Part shown: piece after piece, positions 1 to 7,212 of the stretch | Position numbering within the stretch: position 1 is the stretch's first letter | Layout: each line of letters opens with the position of its first letter | Assembly (NCBI GenBank): GCA_029856615.1 | Contig: JAHKLF010000023.1 | Span: forward strand, 1 to 11,681 | DNA from: Candidatus Njordarchaeota archaeon | GTDB taxonomy: Archaea; Asgardarchaeota; Njordarchaeia; Njordarchaeales; Njordarchaeaceae | Direction of reading: 5' to 3' | DNA length: 11,681 nucleotides | Program-made: the position numbers and the translations under genes | The notes under the pieces: model-generated | Databases searched by the model: none | Seen by the model: the letters and a program-made list of their open reading frames with translations, nothing else | What the model was told of the DNA's origin: nothing

Positions 1-1653
1 TACCCAGAAGAATTCTGGGAAAGTTTAGAAAAGGTTGAAGCAACAAGAGAAAAAAGATTAAAAGAAGTATTCAGGAGGATCGCTCCTGAGGAAAAAGAGG
101 AACTCCTTAAGAAGTGGCATCCAGATTATAAAGAAGAAGCAAAAAGACCCCTAAGAATAGGACCCAATAAAGGCGATATTGTACCCAATGAAGTCGCCGA
201 CCTATTAGAAGCCCATGCTCTAATCAATCCCGACGAGATCGATTTGTCTGATGTTGATTATGACGTAGACGTGTTAATCATAGGTGGAGGAGGAGCAGGA
301 GCCGCGGCGGCATTATGGGCTAATTATAGTGGAGTTCCCTCCGAAAATATGTTGATTGCGACAAAACTCAGACTAGGTGATGCTAATACAAAAATGGCCC
401 AAGGAGGCATTCAAGCAGCTGATCGACCCGTTGACAGCCCAGTAATTCATTTCATTGATGTTATAGGAGGCGGTCATTACGCAAACAAGCCCGAACTAGT
501 GAGAGCTTTAGTCGAAGATGCTCCGTTTATAATTAAATGGCATGAGGAATTGGGAGTAATGTATGACAAGGATGAGGAAGGAAACTTCATAGAGATTCAT
601 GGTGGAGGAACCTCTAAGAAAAGGATGCATGCAGCGAAAGACTATACGGGATTAGAGATAATGAGAGTATTGATGGATGAAGTTATAAATCGGGAGATTC
701 CGGTCTTAGAATTCTCCCCGGCTGTAGAATTACTCATGGACGACAGAGGACAAGTAGCTGGGGCCGTATTATATAACCTTGAGACAGGGCAGTATTATGT
801 AGTGAGAGCAAAAGCAACCATACTAGCAACGGGAGGCTTCGGACGATTACACATCCAAGGATTTCAGACGACGAATCACTATGGTGCAACAATGGATGGG
901 GTAGTAATGGCATACAGAGTTGGTGCGCATCTTAGAGACATGGATGCTGTTCAATATCATCCCACTGGAGCGGCATTTCCGGAGCAAATCGTTGGACAAT
1001 TAGTTACAGAGAAAGTACGAGGTTTAGGTGCCCAGTTAGTTAATGCTGATGGTGAACAGTTTATTTATCCACTTGAACCAAGAGACGTTGTGGCTGCTGC
1101 TATAATTAGGGAGTGCTATGGAAGAAATAAAGGAGTTATAACTCCAACGGGTATGAGAGGAGTTTGGCTGGATTCACCGATGATAGAAATCATCCATGGC
1201 GAAGGTACTATCAAGAAATACTTGGCAGCGATGTATAGACAATTTAAGAGATTCGGCATTGATATGACTAAAGAGCCTATATTGGTATTCCCAACGCTTC
1301 ACTACATGAATGGAGGCGTCGAAATTAACGTCTATGCGCAAGCATTAAACGCCAATGGAGAACCTATACCCGGACTCTTTGCTTGTGGAGAAGTAACTGG
1401 CGGTGTTCACGGTAAGAACAGATTAATGGGTAATAGTCTCCTGGATATTAATGTATTCGGACGAAGAGCCGGTATATCCGCTGCTAAGCATGTCAAGCAC
1501 GCCTCCGTTGGTAAATTAACGCTTGATCACGTACGTCGATGGGAAGAATTATTAAAGAAGGAGGGCATTATAACTGATCGTAAATCTCCGATTCTATTAC
1601 CAGACTATAGAGGAGAAAGAGTCTTGTCAAGAGCAATTAAGATCTCATTCTAA
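1..1653 (+). CDS. FrdA/SdhA-type FAD-dependent fumarate reductase/succinate dehydrogenase-like flavoprotein (5' partial)
   Basis: The frame is open from base 1 to the TAA at 1651-1653 (550 codons), so the start lies outside the window. The first ~85 residues are a charged extension before the Rossmann FAD motif GGGGAG (codons 95-100). The dicarboxylate active site of the FrdA/SdhA/NadB family is intact: HPTG (His320), Arg361 in EPRD, His434 in LHYMNGG and Arg474 in HGKNR. Codon 129 is Asn in ANTKMAQGG, where covalent-FAD enzymes have His (HTVAAEGG in E. coli FrdA), so FAD is probably bound non-covalently, as in NadB and soluble fumarate reductases. The protein stops soon after the FAD domain and lacks most of the usual SdhA C-terminal helical domain. 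It should interconvert fumarate and succinate or oxidise a similar acid in the cytoplasm; the electron partner is not visible. The family call is firm, the substrate is not. Confidence 0.88.
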   Translation, partial: YPEEFWESLEKVEATREKRLKEVFRRIAPEEKEELLKKWHPDYKEEAKRPLRIGPNKGDIVPNEVADLLEAHALINPDEIDLSDVDYDVDVLIIGGGGAGAAAALWANYSGVPSENMLIATKLRLGDANTKMAQGGIQAADRPVDSPVIHFIDVIGGGHYANKPELVRALVEDAPFIIKWHEELGVMYDKDEEGNFIEIHGGGTSKKRMHAAKDYTGLEIMRVLMDEVINREIPVLEFSPAVELLMDDRGQVAGAVLYNLETGQYYVVRAKATILATGGFGRLHIQGFQTTNHYGATMDGVVMAYRVGAHLRDMDAVQYHPTGAAFPEQIVGQLVTEKVRGLGAQLVNADGEQFIYPLEPRDVVAAAIIRECYGRNKGVITPTGMRGVWLDSPMIEIIHGEGTIKKYLAAMYRQFKRFGIDMTKEPILVFPTLHYMNGGVEINVYAQALNANGEPIPGLFACGEVTGGVHGKNRLMGNSLLDINVFGRRAGISAAKHVKHASVGKLTLDHVRRWEELLKKEGIITDRKSPILLPDYRGERVLSRAIKISF

Positions 1654-1656
1654 TGC

Positions 1657-1676
1657 ATTTTTCATTCCCATTTTTT
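1657..1676 (+). terminator. T-tract terminator after the flavoprotein gene
   Basis: T5 (1658-1662) and T6 (1671-1676) follow the stop codon within 25 bases and have no stem-loop. This matches the U-rich archaeal termination style. The next gene is convergent, so a stop here would make sense. Confidence 0.4.
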
Positions 1677-1885
1677 GCGATTTCTACGTATTGATATGAC
1701 AATGTTCTTGGAAATCTATAGCGTCAGCAATTTTCTATCGCTTGTAGTGTCATCAAAATGGGAGACACCTAATACTTTTTAATCACCTTTGATAATTTTC
1801 TTTTGTTTCCACGTAGAGAACTCCTTAAACTCATTAACTCATTATTTCTATAATCGTATTGTAATGTTTATGGCAATTCTTTTGC

Positions 1886-3040
1886 TTACCAGACTTTATT
1901 TATAAAGAAGTTGTTTTCTACGAAATCCATTACCCAAGGATTTAATTTAACACCGAGACCTGGGTTCTCCCTTGGAATCCTCGCTCCATTTTCAAAAGGC
2001 ATTCGACTTGATTCATCAATTATATCGCGAGGTAAAGTTAAATCCGCATCAAGGTCGGTATTTATGACATCTCTTATGGCTGATGCAAAGTGCACTCCCG
2101 CTGCTATAGATAAGCCGCTCTCAAGCATGCAGCCAACCATTAGTTTTAATTTATAATCATGGGCTACTTTTGCAATTTTTAACCCCCAATAAATTCCGCC
2201 AGCTTTCTGAAGCTTAATATTTACTCCGTCAGCGGCAGCGTGTTCAGCTATCTTTATTGCATCCCTATATGTTGCAGCTGATTCGTCTGCAAAAATCGGT
2301 ATCTCAACTTTCTCTTTAACATACTTCATTTTATCCAGCTCTCCCTTTGGACACGGCTCCTCAATTAGAATAATTCTATCCCCAAGCTCCTCATATAGTT
2401 TTCTAAAAACGTTAACCGCTATATCCGGATTCGTGTATGCTTGATTCGCATCTAGAGTTAACTCCCCATCAAAAAACTTCGCTACGGCGATTACTCGTTC
2501 GTAGTCCTTTGTTGGATTTCCCGATAATTTTAATTTAATCCTCTTTAAACCATCTTCTCTAAAGATTTCTAAATACCTCTTAGCGGTCTCCACGGTTTCT
2601 TGCACACTTCGTATTCCAATGGTTAACGTATTTGGAATACAATTCGGTTTTTCTGCTCCTAACAACTTATACACAGGCTTATTCTCCATCTTTCCACAAA
2701 TATCATAACATGCCATGTCTATTGCTGCCTTTATGGTTTGACTATGGATATTAGTTAATTTCTCTACTTCTTCAAGAATCTCATGAATCATTTTGAGATT
2801 CGTCGGATCAGCTCCTAAGAGTTTACCTATTGCCAAATATGAGAATCTTATAGCATCTTTACGCGAATCCCCCGTAATAGCTTTAAATGGCGCTGCTTCT
2901 CCATACCCTATAATACCATCATCGGTCTTAATGACAATTAAGAGATTTCTGACATGAGTGAATGTCTTGAATGATATTTTAAAAGGCTCTTCTAATTTTA
3001 TATCGAAACCAAAGACATTAACAGATGTTATCTTGGGCAT
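1886..3040 (-). CDS. Enolase-superfamily dipeptide epimerase (Ala-Glu epimerase-like)
   Basis: This 384-residue protein has the muconate-lactonising-enzyme subgroup layout: a capping domain (~1-125) and a (beta/alpha)7-beta barrel. Visible catalytic and metal residues are the KxK pair K169/K171, D197 (DANQ), E227 (IEEP), D252 (ADES) and K276 (NIKLQKAGG). MVGCMLES (301-308) and the DLD of TDLDADL (D329/D331) are characteristic of L-Ala-D/L-Glu and related dipeptide epimerases, where the DxD binds the dipeptide alpha-amino group. It should epimerise one residue of a dipeptide in the cytoplasm with Mg2+. Bacterial relatives recycle murein peptides; an archaeon has no murein, so the natural dipeptide is unknown. 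The ATG at 3040 sits ~35 bases after a TATA-like box and lacks a good Shine-Dalgarno site, suggesting a short leader. The upstream V4R gene is 118 bases away, so this is probably its own transcript. Confidence 0.88.
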   Translation of the reverse strand: MPKITSVNVFGFDIKLEEPFKISFKTFTHVRNLLIVIKTDDGIIGYGEAAPFKAITGDSRKDAIRFSYLAIGKLLGADPTNLKMIHEILEEVEKLTNIHSQTIKAAIDMACYDICGKMENKPVYKLLGAEKPNCIPNTLTIGIRSVQETVETAKRYLEIFREDGLKRIKLKLSGNPTKDYERVIAVAKFFDGELTLDANQAYTNPDIAVNVFRKLYEELGDRIILIEEPCPKGELDKMKYVKEKVEIPIFADESAATYRDAIKIAEHAAADGVNIKLQKAGGIYWGLKIAKVAHDYKLKLMVGCMLESGLSIAAGVHFASAIRDVINTDLDADLTLPRDIIDESSRMPFENGARIPRENPGLGVKLNPWVMDFVENNFFINKVW

Positions 3041-3072
3041 TCAAACCACGCGCAGAAAACCCCCGAGATTTC

Positions 3073-3080
3073 GTTTAAAA
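3073..3080 (-). promoter_or_regulatory. Probable TATA box of the dipeptide epimerase gene
   Basis: TTTTAAAC on the minus strand lies 33-40 bases before the ATG. Initiation ~25 bases downstream would give a leader of about 10 bases. A second TATA-like ATTATAAAG lies nearer the V4R stop. Confidence 0.4.
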
Positions 3081-3158
3081 TTATGAGTTATTATTAGTCA
3101 ATGAATCTCTAACTTTAATCAGATATAGAAATGGTGTCTTTATAATACCTTTACATTG

Positions 3159-3749
3159 CTACTTAACCCTGAATTCACCCTCCCCTCCAAATTCCTTAAG
3201 AATTTCTTTAGCTTGATCTTCAGGAAATCCCCATACGAAAGTGAATTCACAGTACTCATCGCCCGCAGCTAAGCATTTTGTCTCATCTACTATAACATTT
3301 ATAGCTCCATAATCGGCTTTTCTTTGTTGACTCGCCCATTCGAAGATCCCGGCTGCTATCGCTGAGAATTTTATTCTCGGATCTGGCGATTCTAAACCTT
3401 TACATATTGGATTATCAGTTGATCGGCATTTGATTACGACTGTTTTTCCGCCGTCACGTATTTCATAAATTATTGTCTGGAATTCCTTACCTGTAAAGAA
3501 TTTCCATCCTAAATTATCTTCTTTCCAATCATCTTTTATGCTCTTTGCTACAAACCTCGCTTTTTCAAGATAATGAAGATATATCCACATACCCATTCTT
3601 TTGCCTATTTCCTTTAATTCGCCATAAACGTTCTCCATTCCTTTTTCTTCTATCAATTTTCCTACTAATGCATGTAGCAATGCTTTTACTGCTATTAAAT
3701 TAATTTTTTCCGCAAAAAATCTCCATGCGATTACTCCCTTAATTCCCAT
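3159..3749 (-). CDS. V4R-domain protein (TRAPP Bet3/NO-signalling-domain superfamily)
   Basis: This is a 196-residue protein. The C-terminal half reads as a V4R (4-vinyl reductase-type) domain: the ending DETKCLAAGDEYCEFTFVW (155-173), with its C-x7-C, is the V4R signature, and two more cysteines, C108 and C116, lie upstream. The V4R fold is related to the TRAPP subunit Bet3 and is thought to bind small ligands; four cysteines could also hold a metal. The N-terminal half is mostly helical (15-70). I place the start at ATG 3749 because GGTGA (3759-3755) lies 5 bases upstream; an ATG at 3761 in the same frame overlaps the previous stop. That Shine-Dalgarno site contains the TGA stop of the longin-like gene, so the two are translationally coupled in an operon. 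It has no membrane segment and should be cytoplasmic. Superfamily fairly sure, function unknown. Confidence 0.75.
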   Translation of the reverse strand: MGIKGVIAWRFFAEKINLIAVKALLHALVGKLIEEKGMENVYGELKEIGKRMGMWIYLHYLEKARFVAKSIKDDWKEDNLGWKFFTGKEFQTIIYEIRDGGKTVVIKCRSTDNPICKGLESPDPRIKFSAIAAGIFEWASQQRKADYGAINVIVDETKCLAAGDEYCEFTFVWGFPEDQAKEILKEFGGEGEFRVK

Positions 3750-3754
3750 TATGA

Positions 3755-4462
3755 TCACCATTTAATCTTATATCTTGGTAAAAATCTCACTTTTCCCTTA
3801 TATCTAGTCAGAATCATCATAATAACATCAACTGGAACTCCCGTTTCATGAGAAATATCTTCGATATCGTGCTTACCGTCGCATAGGATCAAAACCCGCC
3901 TCTTAATAACATCCCTCTCCTTGCTTAATATTTTTCTATCAACAAGAATTGGAAAGATGGCTTCTTTTACGTGCTTTCTTAATTTGCTTGGAATTCTTCT
4001 TTTTTCAGATATGATGGAATCAAATAGAGCCTCAGAGAACTTTTTAACGTCCTCAAAAGCTGTTTCTCTAACTTTATCGACAGACGCCATTAATATATCT
4101 GTGATTCTCTTCGAGAAATCTTCATCGATCATCAAAATATCGGGGACCTTGACTATCGACTTCACTTTTTTATACAAATCACTTAGGAAGAACCATACTC
4201 CCTCATCATTCACCTTATCTAATGTAATGAGGGAAATATACATTTGTTCTCCCTTGTATACATATAGGTCTCCATACTCCGTTGTAAGCTTTATTTTGCT
4301 ACCCACCTCACCCATTGCCTCCATTCTAAGCGCAATAGTTGATGAAATGAGCGCCGAGATTATGTTTAATTTCGTAGATTCAATACTCGGAGGAAAGAAG
4401 TATAAGGGAAGCCCTCCTTCATCCATGATTATCAATAAGTATTTTGCACTCATCGTTGACAA
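3755..4462 (-). CDS. Longin/roadblock-like domain protein with a C-terminal winged-helix-like region
   Basis: A 235-residue protein that I recognise by pattern, not by a signature. Residues ~6-105 alternate as two strands (YLLIIMDEGGLPLYFF), a helix (~28-48), three strands (KIKLTTEYGDLYVYK, QMYISLITL) and a helix (GVWFFLSDLYKKVKSIV). This is the order of longin and roadblock/LC7 folds, which bind small GTPases in eukaryotes, bacteria and archaea. The middle (~110-180) is helical and charged. The last ~50 residues (LILCDGKHDIEDISHETGVP...) look like a winged helix of the kind where a short 'DG' turn precedes two helices. The start is TTG 4462, with GAGGTG (4473-4468) 5 bases upstream; ATG 4453 is an alternative. 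It is first in an operon with the V4R gene. An unrelated DNA-binding regulator remains possible. Confidence 0.55.
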   Translation of the reverse strand: MSTMSAKYLLIIMDEGGLPLYFFPPSIESTKLNIISALISSTIALRMEAMGEVGSKIKLTTEYGDLYVYKGEQMYISLITLDKVNDEGVWFFLSDLYKKVKSIVKVPDILMIDEDFSKRITDILMASVDKVRETAFEDVKKFSEALFDSIISEKRRIPSKLRKHVKEAIFPILVDRKILSKERDVIKRRVLILCDGKHDIEDISHETGVPVDVIMMILTRYKGKVRFLPRYKIKW

Positions 4463-4520
4463 GCAAGCACCTCTAATTAGCGTGTTTTTTACCCAATGAT
4501 TTAATTACATCACATTATAT

Positions 4521-4528
4521 CTTTAAAA
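4521..4528 (-). promoter_or_regulatory. Candidate TATA box for the longin-V4R operon
   Basis: TTTTAAAG on the minus strand is ~60 bases upstream of the TTG start, placing initiation near 4500. A plus-strand TATA-like TTATAAGT at 4541-4548 could serve the divergent YggU gene. Confidence 0.35.
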
Positions 4529-4618
4529 TTTCCTAATGAGTTATAAGTAAAACGAGTTATCCACAATTAGTTTTTCGTGTTAATTATACCTCATAGCTAA
4601 TCTGTGGTGAAAACGAAG

Positions 4619-4942
4619 ATGTCATTCATTGCGGAAATGAAAAATGGAAAATTAATAGTTAAGTTACATGTGATTCCAGGTGCGCGAATTAAGAAAGAAA
4701 GTGAAAGATTTGAAATCACGAGTGATAGACTTGTCATAAAGATAGAAGCGCTTCCAAGAAAGGGAGCCGCAAATAAAGAACTAATTTCATTTTTAGCTAA
4801 AATATTGGGAATTCCGCGGAGAAATATAGAAATAGTTAAAGGAGAAAAAAGCCGAGAAAAAATATTAAGAATAAGGGGTATTACAAAGGAAAAATTCCTT
4901 GATATTATCCTAAAATACGCGCAGAAGTGGCGATTAGATTAG
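4619..4942 (+). CDS. DUF167/YggU (UPF0235) family protein
   Basis: A 107-residue protein covering the whole DUF167 fold. The family's conserved blocks are visible: IPGARIKK (19-26), a LPRKGAANKELISFLAKILG block (45-64, usually APPxxGKANxxLixfLa) and an IEIVKGEKSREKILRI block (71-86, usually VEIvsGetSRxKxvri). The family is small, cytoplasmic and of unknown biochemical role despite wide conservation. I choose ATG 4619 because GGTGA (4606-4610) lies 8 bases before it; GTG codons at 4604 and 4607 are in frame but would consume that site. It is transcribed away from the longin operon and followed after 19 bases by the nuclease-like gene, so the two are probably one operon. Confidence 0.85.
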   Translation: MSFIAEMKNGKLIVKLHVIPGARIKKESERFEITSDRLVIKIEALPRKGAANKELISFLAKILGIPRRNIEIVKGEKSREKILRIRGITKEKFLDIILKYAQKWRLD

Positions 4943-4961
4943 CTGGAGAGCGGCTAAATAA

Positions 4962-5834
4962 ATGTGTCAGCGGCCATCCTTCCAAGAAATAATTTGTGAG
5001 AAGTTTTTTCGGATATTTCTCTTAGAAGTAAACCGAAAATTTCTGCCATTAACCCAAATATTACCAAGTAATAGGATAGTTATTAACCAAATAAAATTCG
5101 GAGACTGTAATATCAGGTTTATCAAACTCAATCGTTCTTTAATTGCGAAAAATAACATACTTGAGTTAGAAGCTAGTATCGATGGCCATTACAGTATAAG
5201 GAGCATTAAAGAAAGAGATACTAAAATAAGCTTAGAGAAAGCTTCGATAAAAATAGAAACTTTGCTTGGAAAGGACAGTTATTTTAGAAAATTATTAGAA
5301 GTGATGAAGTACACGGAGCACTCGTCTTATTTACAAACTTTATTGGGAAAAATGATTTTTCTAAAATTTCATCCAATAAAAAAGTTTTCTCGTAAGTATA
5401 AACCTCATATTATAGGTGAATTCTTCGAATTACTAGTGTACGAATTATTGAACAAGCTTGAGAAAGAGAATTACATCGTTATTAAGGGAACGGAAGTACT
5501 CTATATTCCGCGAAGAGTTAACTTTTCTAATCAAAGTTTAGCTATTAGACCGGATTTCATCATAGAAAAGGAAAATTACCGCATTCTCGTAGAGGCGAAA
5601 ACAAATGTAACAGAAAAAACTATTGAGCAACTAAAAATGTACCGGGAAATATTAGCAGATTTATATATTCTCTTCTCCTTTTACACCATTCCTGCTAGAT
5701 TAAGATCTCAGATTACGCGTCTTGGATGGATTGTGATAGATAATGTCCAAAGTATATCGCTCGGAAATATTAAAAATAAGTTAAAAGATCTTTTTGCTGA
5801 GCTAGAAAAAAGCCGAGATGGAGTACGGACCTAG
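4962..5834 (+). CDS. PD-(D/E)XK nuclease-superfamily protein, novel subtype
   Basis: A 290-residue protein. The C-terminal half has the nuclease core in order: helix GEFFELLVYELL (E153/E156), a strand-turn with PD (RPDFII, D198), the ILVEAK strand (E211-x-K213) and a Q in the following helix (EQLKMY, Q223). This arrangement is typical of Mg2+-dependent PD-(D/E)XK enzymes such as Holliday-junction resolvases, Cas4/RecB-like and restriction nucleases. The first ~145 residues are strand-rich, carry three scattered cysteines (2, 12, 49) and match nothing I know; they do not form a four-cysteine Fe-S set. No helicase or methylase domain is present. GGAG (4945-4948) precedes the ATG by 13 bases. 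It follows the YggU gene by 19 bases. Superfamily likely; target and role (repair, defence) unknown. Confidence 0.65.
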   Translation: MCQRPSFQEIICEKFFRIFLLEVNRKFLPLTQILPSNRIVINQIKFGDCNIRFIKLNRSLIAKNNILELEASIDGHYSIRSIKERDTKISLEKASIKIETLLGKDSYFRKLLEVMKYTEHSSYLQTLLGKMIFLKFHPIKKFSRKYKPHIIGEFFELLVYELLNKLEKENYIVIKGTEVLYIPRRVNFSNQSLAIRPDFIIEKENYRILVEAKTNVTEKTIEQLKMYREILADLYILFSFYTIPARLRSQITRLGWIVIDNVQSISLGNIKNKLKDLFAELEKSRDGVRT

Positions 5835-6242
5835 TGTCGAAATCAAGCGAATAGGAGCAATCGATTAGAATATTTATCAGATAGGCTACTTTTAGTTTTT
5901 GTCAACAAACACTCAAAATCCTTTTATTGTAATGTAGAAAAGTCATCATTCAATTCAAACGTAATAATTCAATAATCAACATAAATGTGATAAACCAGGA
6001 TGAACTCCTTTTCGTATTAGGATGCTCTTTCATATTAACATTAAACCTTAGAATCCCCCCTTCACACCATTTACGTAATAACATATTTTTTTAGATCTCC
6101 TAATTCTTAATAGCAACTTTTGCTACTTAGTTTTGATATAAGAGGGTGATGACTCCTAGTAATGCCTAGATAACATTGCCTATTCTACTTTTAGACAATG
6201 CAATTTCTAACTCCGCTATCCCAAAGTTCATAAAACTTTTTC
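5835..6242. other. Gene-free intergenic stretch
   Basis: I see no credible coding frame in this ~400-base A+T-rich gap. It holds T-tracts at 5896-5900 and 6086-6092 that could end the nuclease transcript. It also holds a perfect 6-3-6 dyad TAGCAA-CTT-TTGCTA at 6111-6125, and a TATA-like GATATAAG soon after it. An untranslated RNA is possible, but I cannot define one. Confidence 0.4.
6111..6125. repeat. Perfect 6-3-6 inverted repeat
   Basis: TAGCAA and TTGCTA flank CTT. It lies ~155 bases before the nucleotidyltransferase start and is followed by CTTAGTTTTG. It may be a small hairpin at a transcript end or a protein-binding dyad. Confidence 0.4.
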
Positions 6243-6250
6243 TTTATAAA
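6243..6250 (+). promoter_or_regulatory. TATA box of the nucleotidyltransferase gene
   Basis: TTTATAAA lies 32-39 bases before the ATG, preceded by a purine/pyrimidine stretch where a BRE would sit. Initiation near 6270 would place the GAGGTG site at the 5' end of the message. Confidence 0.5.
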
Positions 6251-6281
6251 TCATACGTAATCGCTAAATGAGGTGCTATAA

Positions 6282-7049
6282 ATGCACGAAAAAAATATTT
6301 GGAGAATTCATAGAGAAGTGGCGATAGAATTTTGCAAAAAATTATTACTGGATCCAAAAGTTATTGGTATCGTATTTCTTGGGAGTATAGGTAGAAAATA
6401 TGGAAATGAATTAAGTGATATAGATATAGGAATATTTGTAAGAAGAGGCTTTGATCCAAAAAAGTATGGTCTAAAATGGGAGGGCGAAACTAAATTCAAT
6501 CGATTTAAGATAGATTATTTTTTCAAAGACTTTAATGAATTTGTTAAGGAAGATTTAGATCTCGAAGGCAAGTGGGCATATAAGTTTTCTGAAATATATT
6601 ATGATCCTACAGGAAAAGTTAGAAAAATTATAAAAGAGAAAATAAAACTCTCGAAAGAAGATTGGAGATACTTAGAGATGGAAGGGATTGTACAAGCGTT
6701 TTATTATTGTGTATCAGTACCAAAGAAATTGGTTATAAGAAAAGATTTGGAAAGCGCATATCTGTCCATATTTTTTGGTATTAAGTATTTATTCCAAGCC
6801 TTATACGCATATAATCGAGAACTACCTGCAGCGGATCCTTGGTATTACTTCTGGGTGAACAAGATTCGGAAACCAGTAAATGCAAGAGAACTGAAAAAAG
6901 AGATAGTGAGGATAGTATTAATAAGCGAGCTAAATAAAGAAAACGTACTGAAATGCGTACAAAAATTAGAAAGTGTCATCAAAGAATTAATATCGGTATT
7001 TGAGAAGCACTTAGGTATGAGTTTTGAAGAAATGGAGGAAAGAGTCTAA
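6282..7049 (+). CDS. Pol-beta-superfamily nucleotidyltransferase
   Basis: A 255-residue protein. The N-terminal domain carries the nucleotidyltransferase motif GSIGRKYGNELSDIDIGIFV (34-53): GS at 34-35, metal-binding D46 and D48, and a probable third carboxylate D78 in FKIDYFF. The remaining ~150 residues are helical, with many aromatics (QAFYYC, WYYFW). The layout resembles aminoglycoside/lincosamide-type nucleotidyltransferases rather than the very short MNT proteins of HEPN-MNT pairs. It should transfer a nucleotide from an NTP to a small molecule, protein or RNA; the acceptor is unknown. The start is well supported: GAGGTG (6270-6275) 6 bases before ATG and a TATA box upstream. No partner gene is adjacent. 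The fold is sure, the substrate is not. Confidence 0.8.
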   Translation: MHEKNIWRIHREVAIEFCKKLLLDPKVIGIVFLGSIGRKYGNELSDIDIGIFVRRGFDPKKYGLKWEGETKFNRFKIDYFFKDFNEFVKEDLDLEGKWAYKFSEIYYDPTGKVRKIIKEKIKLSKEDWRYLEMEGIVQAFYYCVSVPKKLVIRKDLESAYLSIFFGIKYLFQALYAYNRELPAADPWYYFWVNKIRKPVNARELKKEIVRIVLISELNKENVLKCVQKLESVIKELISVFEKHLGMSFEEMEERV

Positions 7050-7212
7050 AATATATGATTCTTTGGGAAAAATAAGAACCATTATTTTTTGGCAAAATAA
7101 CAGAATTGTTATCTCTAAATTCGTTTAAGTGATAATGAACTCTCAGGCTAATTTCATGATATAAGTCATGAGGTCTTTCGTTAATATTTAAATCACCTTT
7201 TTCTTCTTCCAC
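6979..7212 (-). CDS. Possible small hypothetical protein (weak)
   Basis: A 77-codon frame starts at GTG 7212 with GAGG 6 bases upstream. The first ~50 codons lie outside any other gene and look protein-like: charged, with a likely helix DLYHEISLRVHYHLNEF. The last 71 bases run antisense into the end of the nucleotidyltransferase gene, and the encoded tail (RLFPPFLQNSYLSASQ) looks like a shadow. It could be a small gene, a remnant or chance. Confidence 0.25.
   Translation of the reverse strand: MEEEKGDLNINERPHDLYHEISLRVHYHLNEFRDNNSVILPKNNGSYFSQRIIYFRLFPPFLQNSYLSASQIPILIL
7085..7090 (+). terminator. T6 tract after the nucleotidyltransferase gene
   Basis: A run of six T residues 36 bases past the TAA stop is a plausible archaeal U-tract terminator. 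It has no hairpin. Confidence 0.35.

Noticed and set aside
1715..1757. Minus-strand TTGATGA followed by CTGA as a second C/D box sRNA
   Set aside because: The C-to-CTGA distance is too long for one 12-base guide and no D'/C' pair lies between them.
3921..4499. 192-codon plus-strand frame opposite the longin-like gene
   Set aside because: It is antisense to a better-supported gene with a good ribosome site, and its Ser/Leu/Ile-rich product looks like a shadow translation.
5870..5955. Minus-strand ATGATGA ... CTGATAAATATT, sharing the CTGATAAATATT end with the real sRNA
   Set aside because: Internal D' and C' boxes are absent or badly degenerate and the spacing is wrong; the shared 12-mer is A+T-rich.
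6147..6180. Plus-strand GTGATGA as a C box
   Set aside because: No CTGA follows at a guide-length distance.
7151..7166. CATGA...TCATG inverted repeat
   Set aside because: A five-base arm with a six-base spacer is too short to stand out in this composition.
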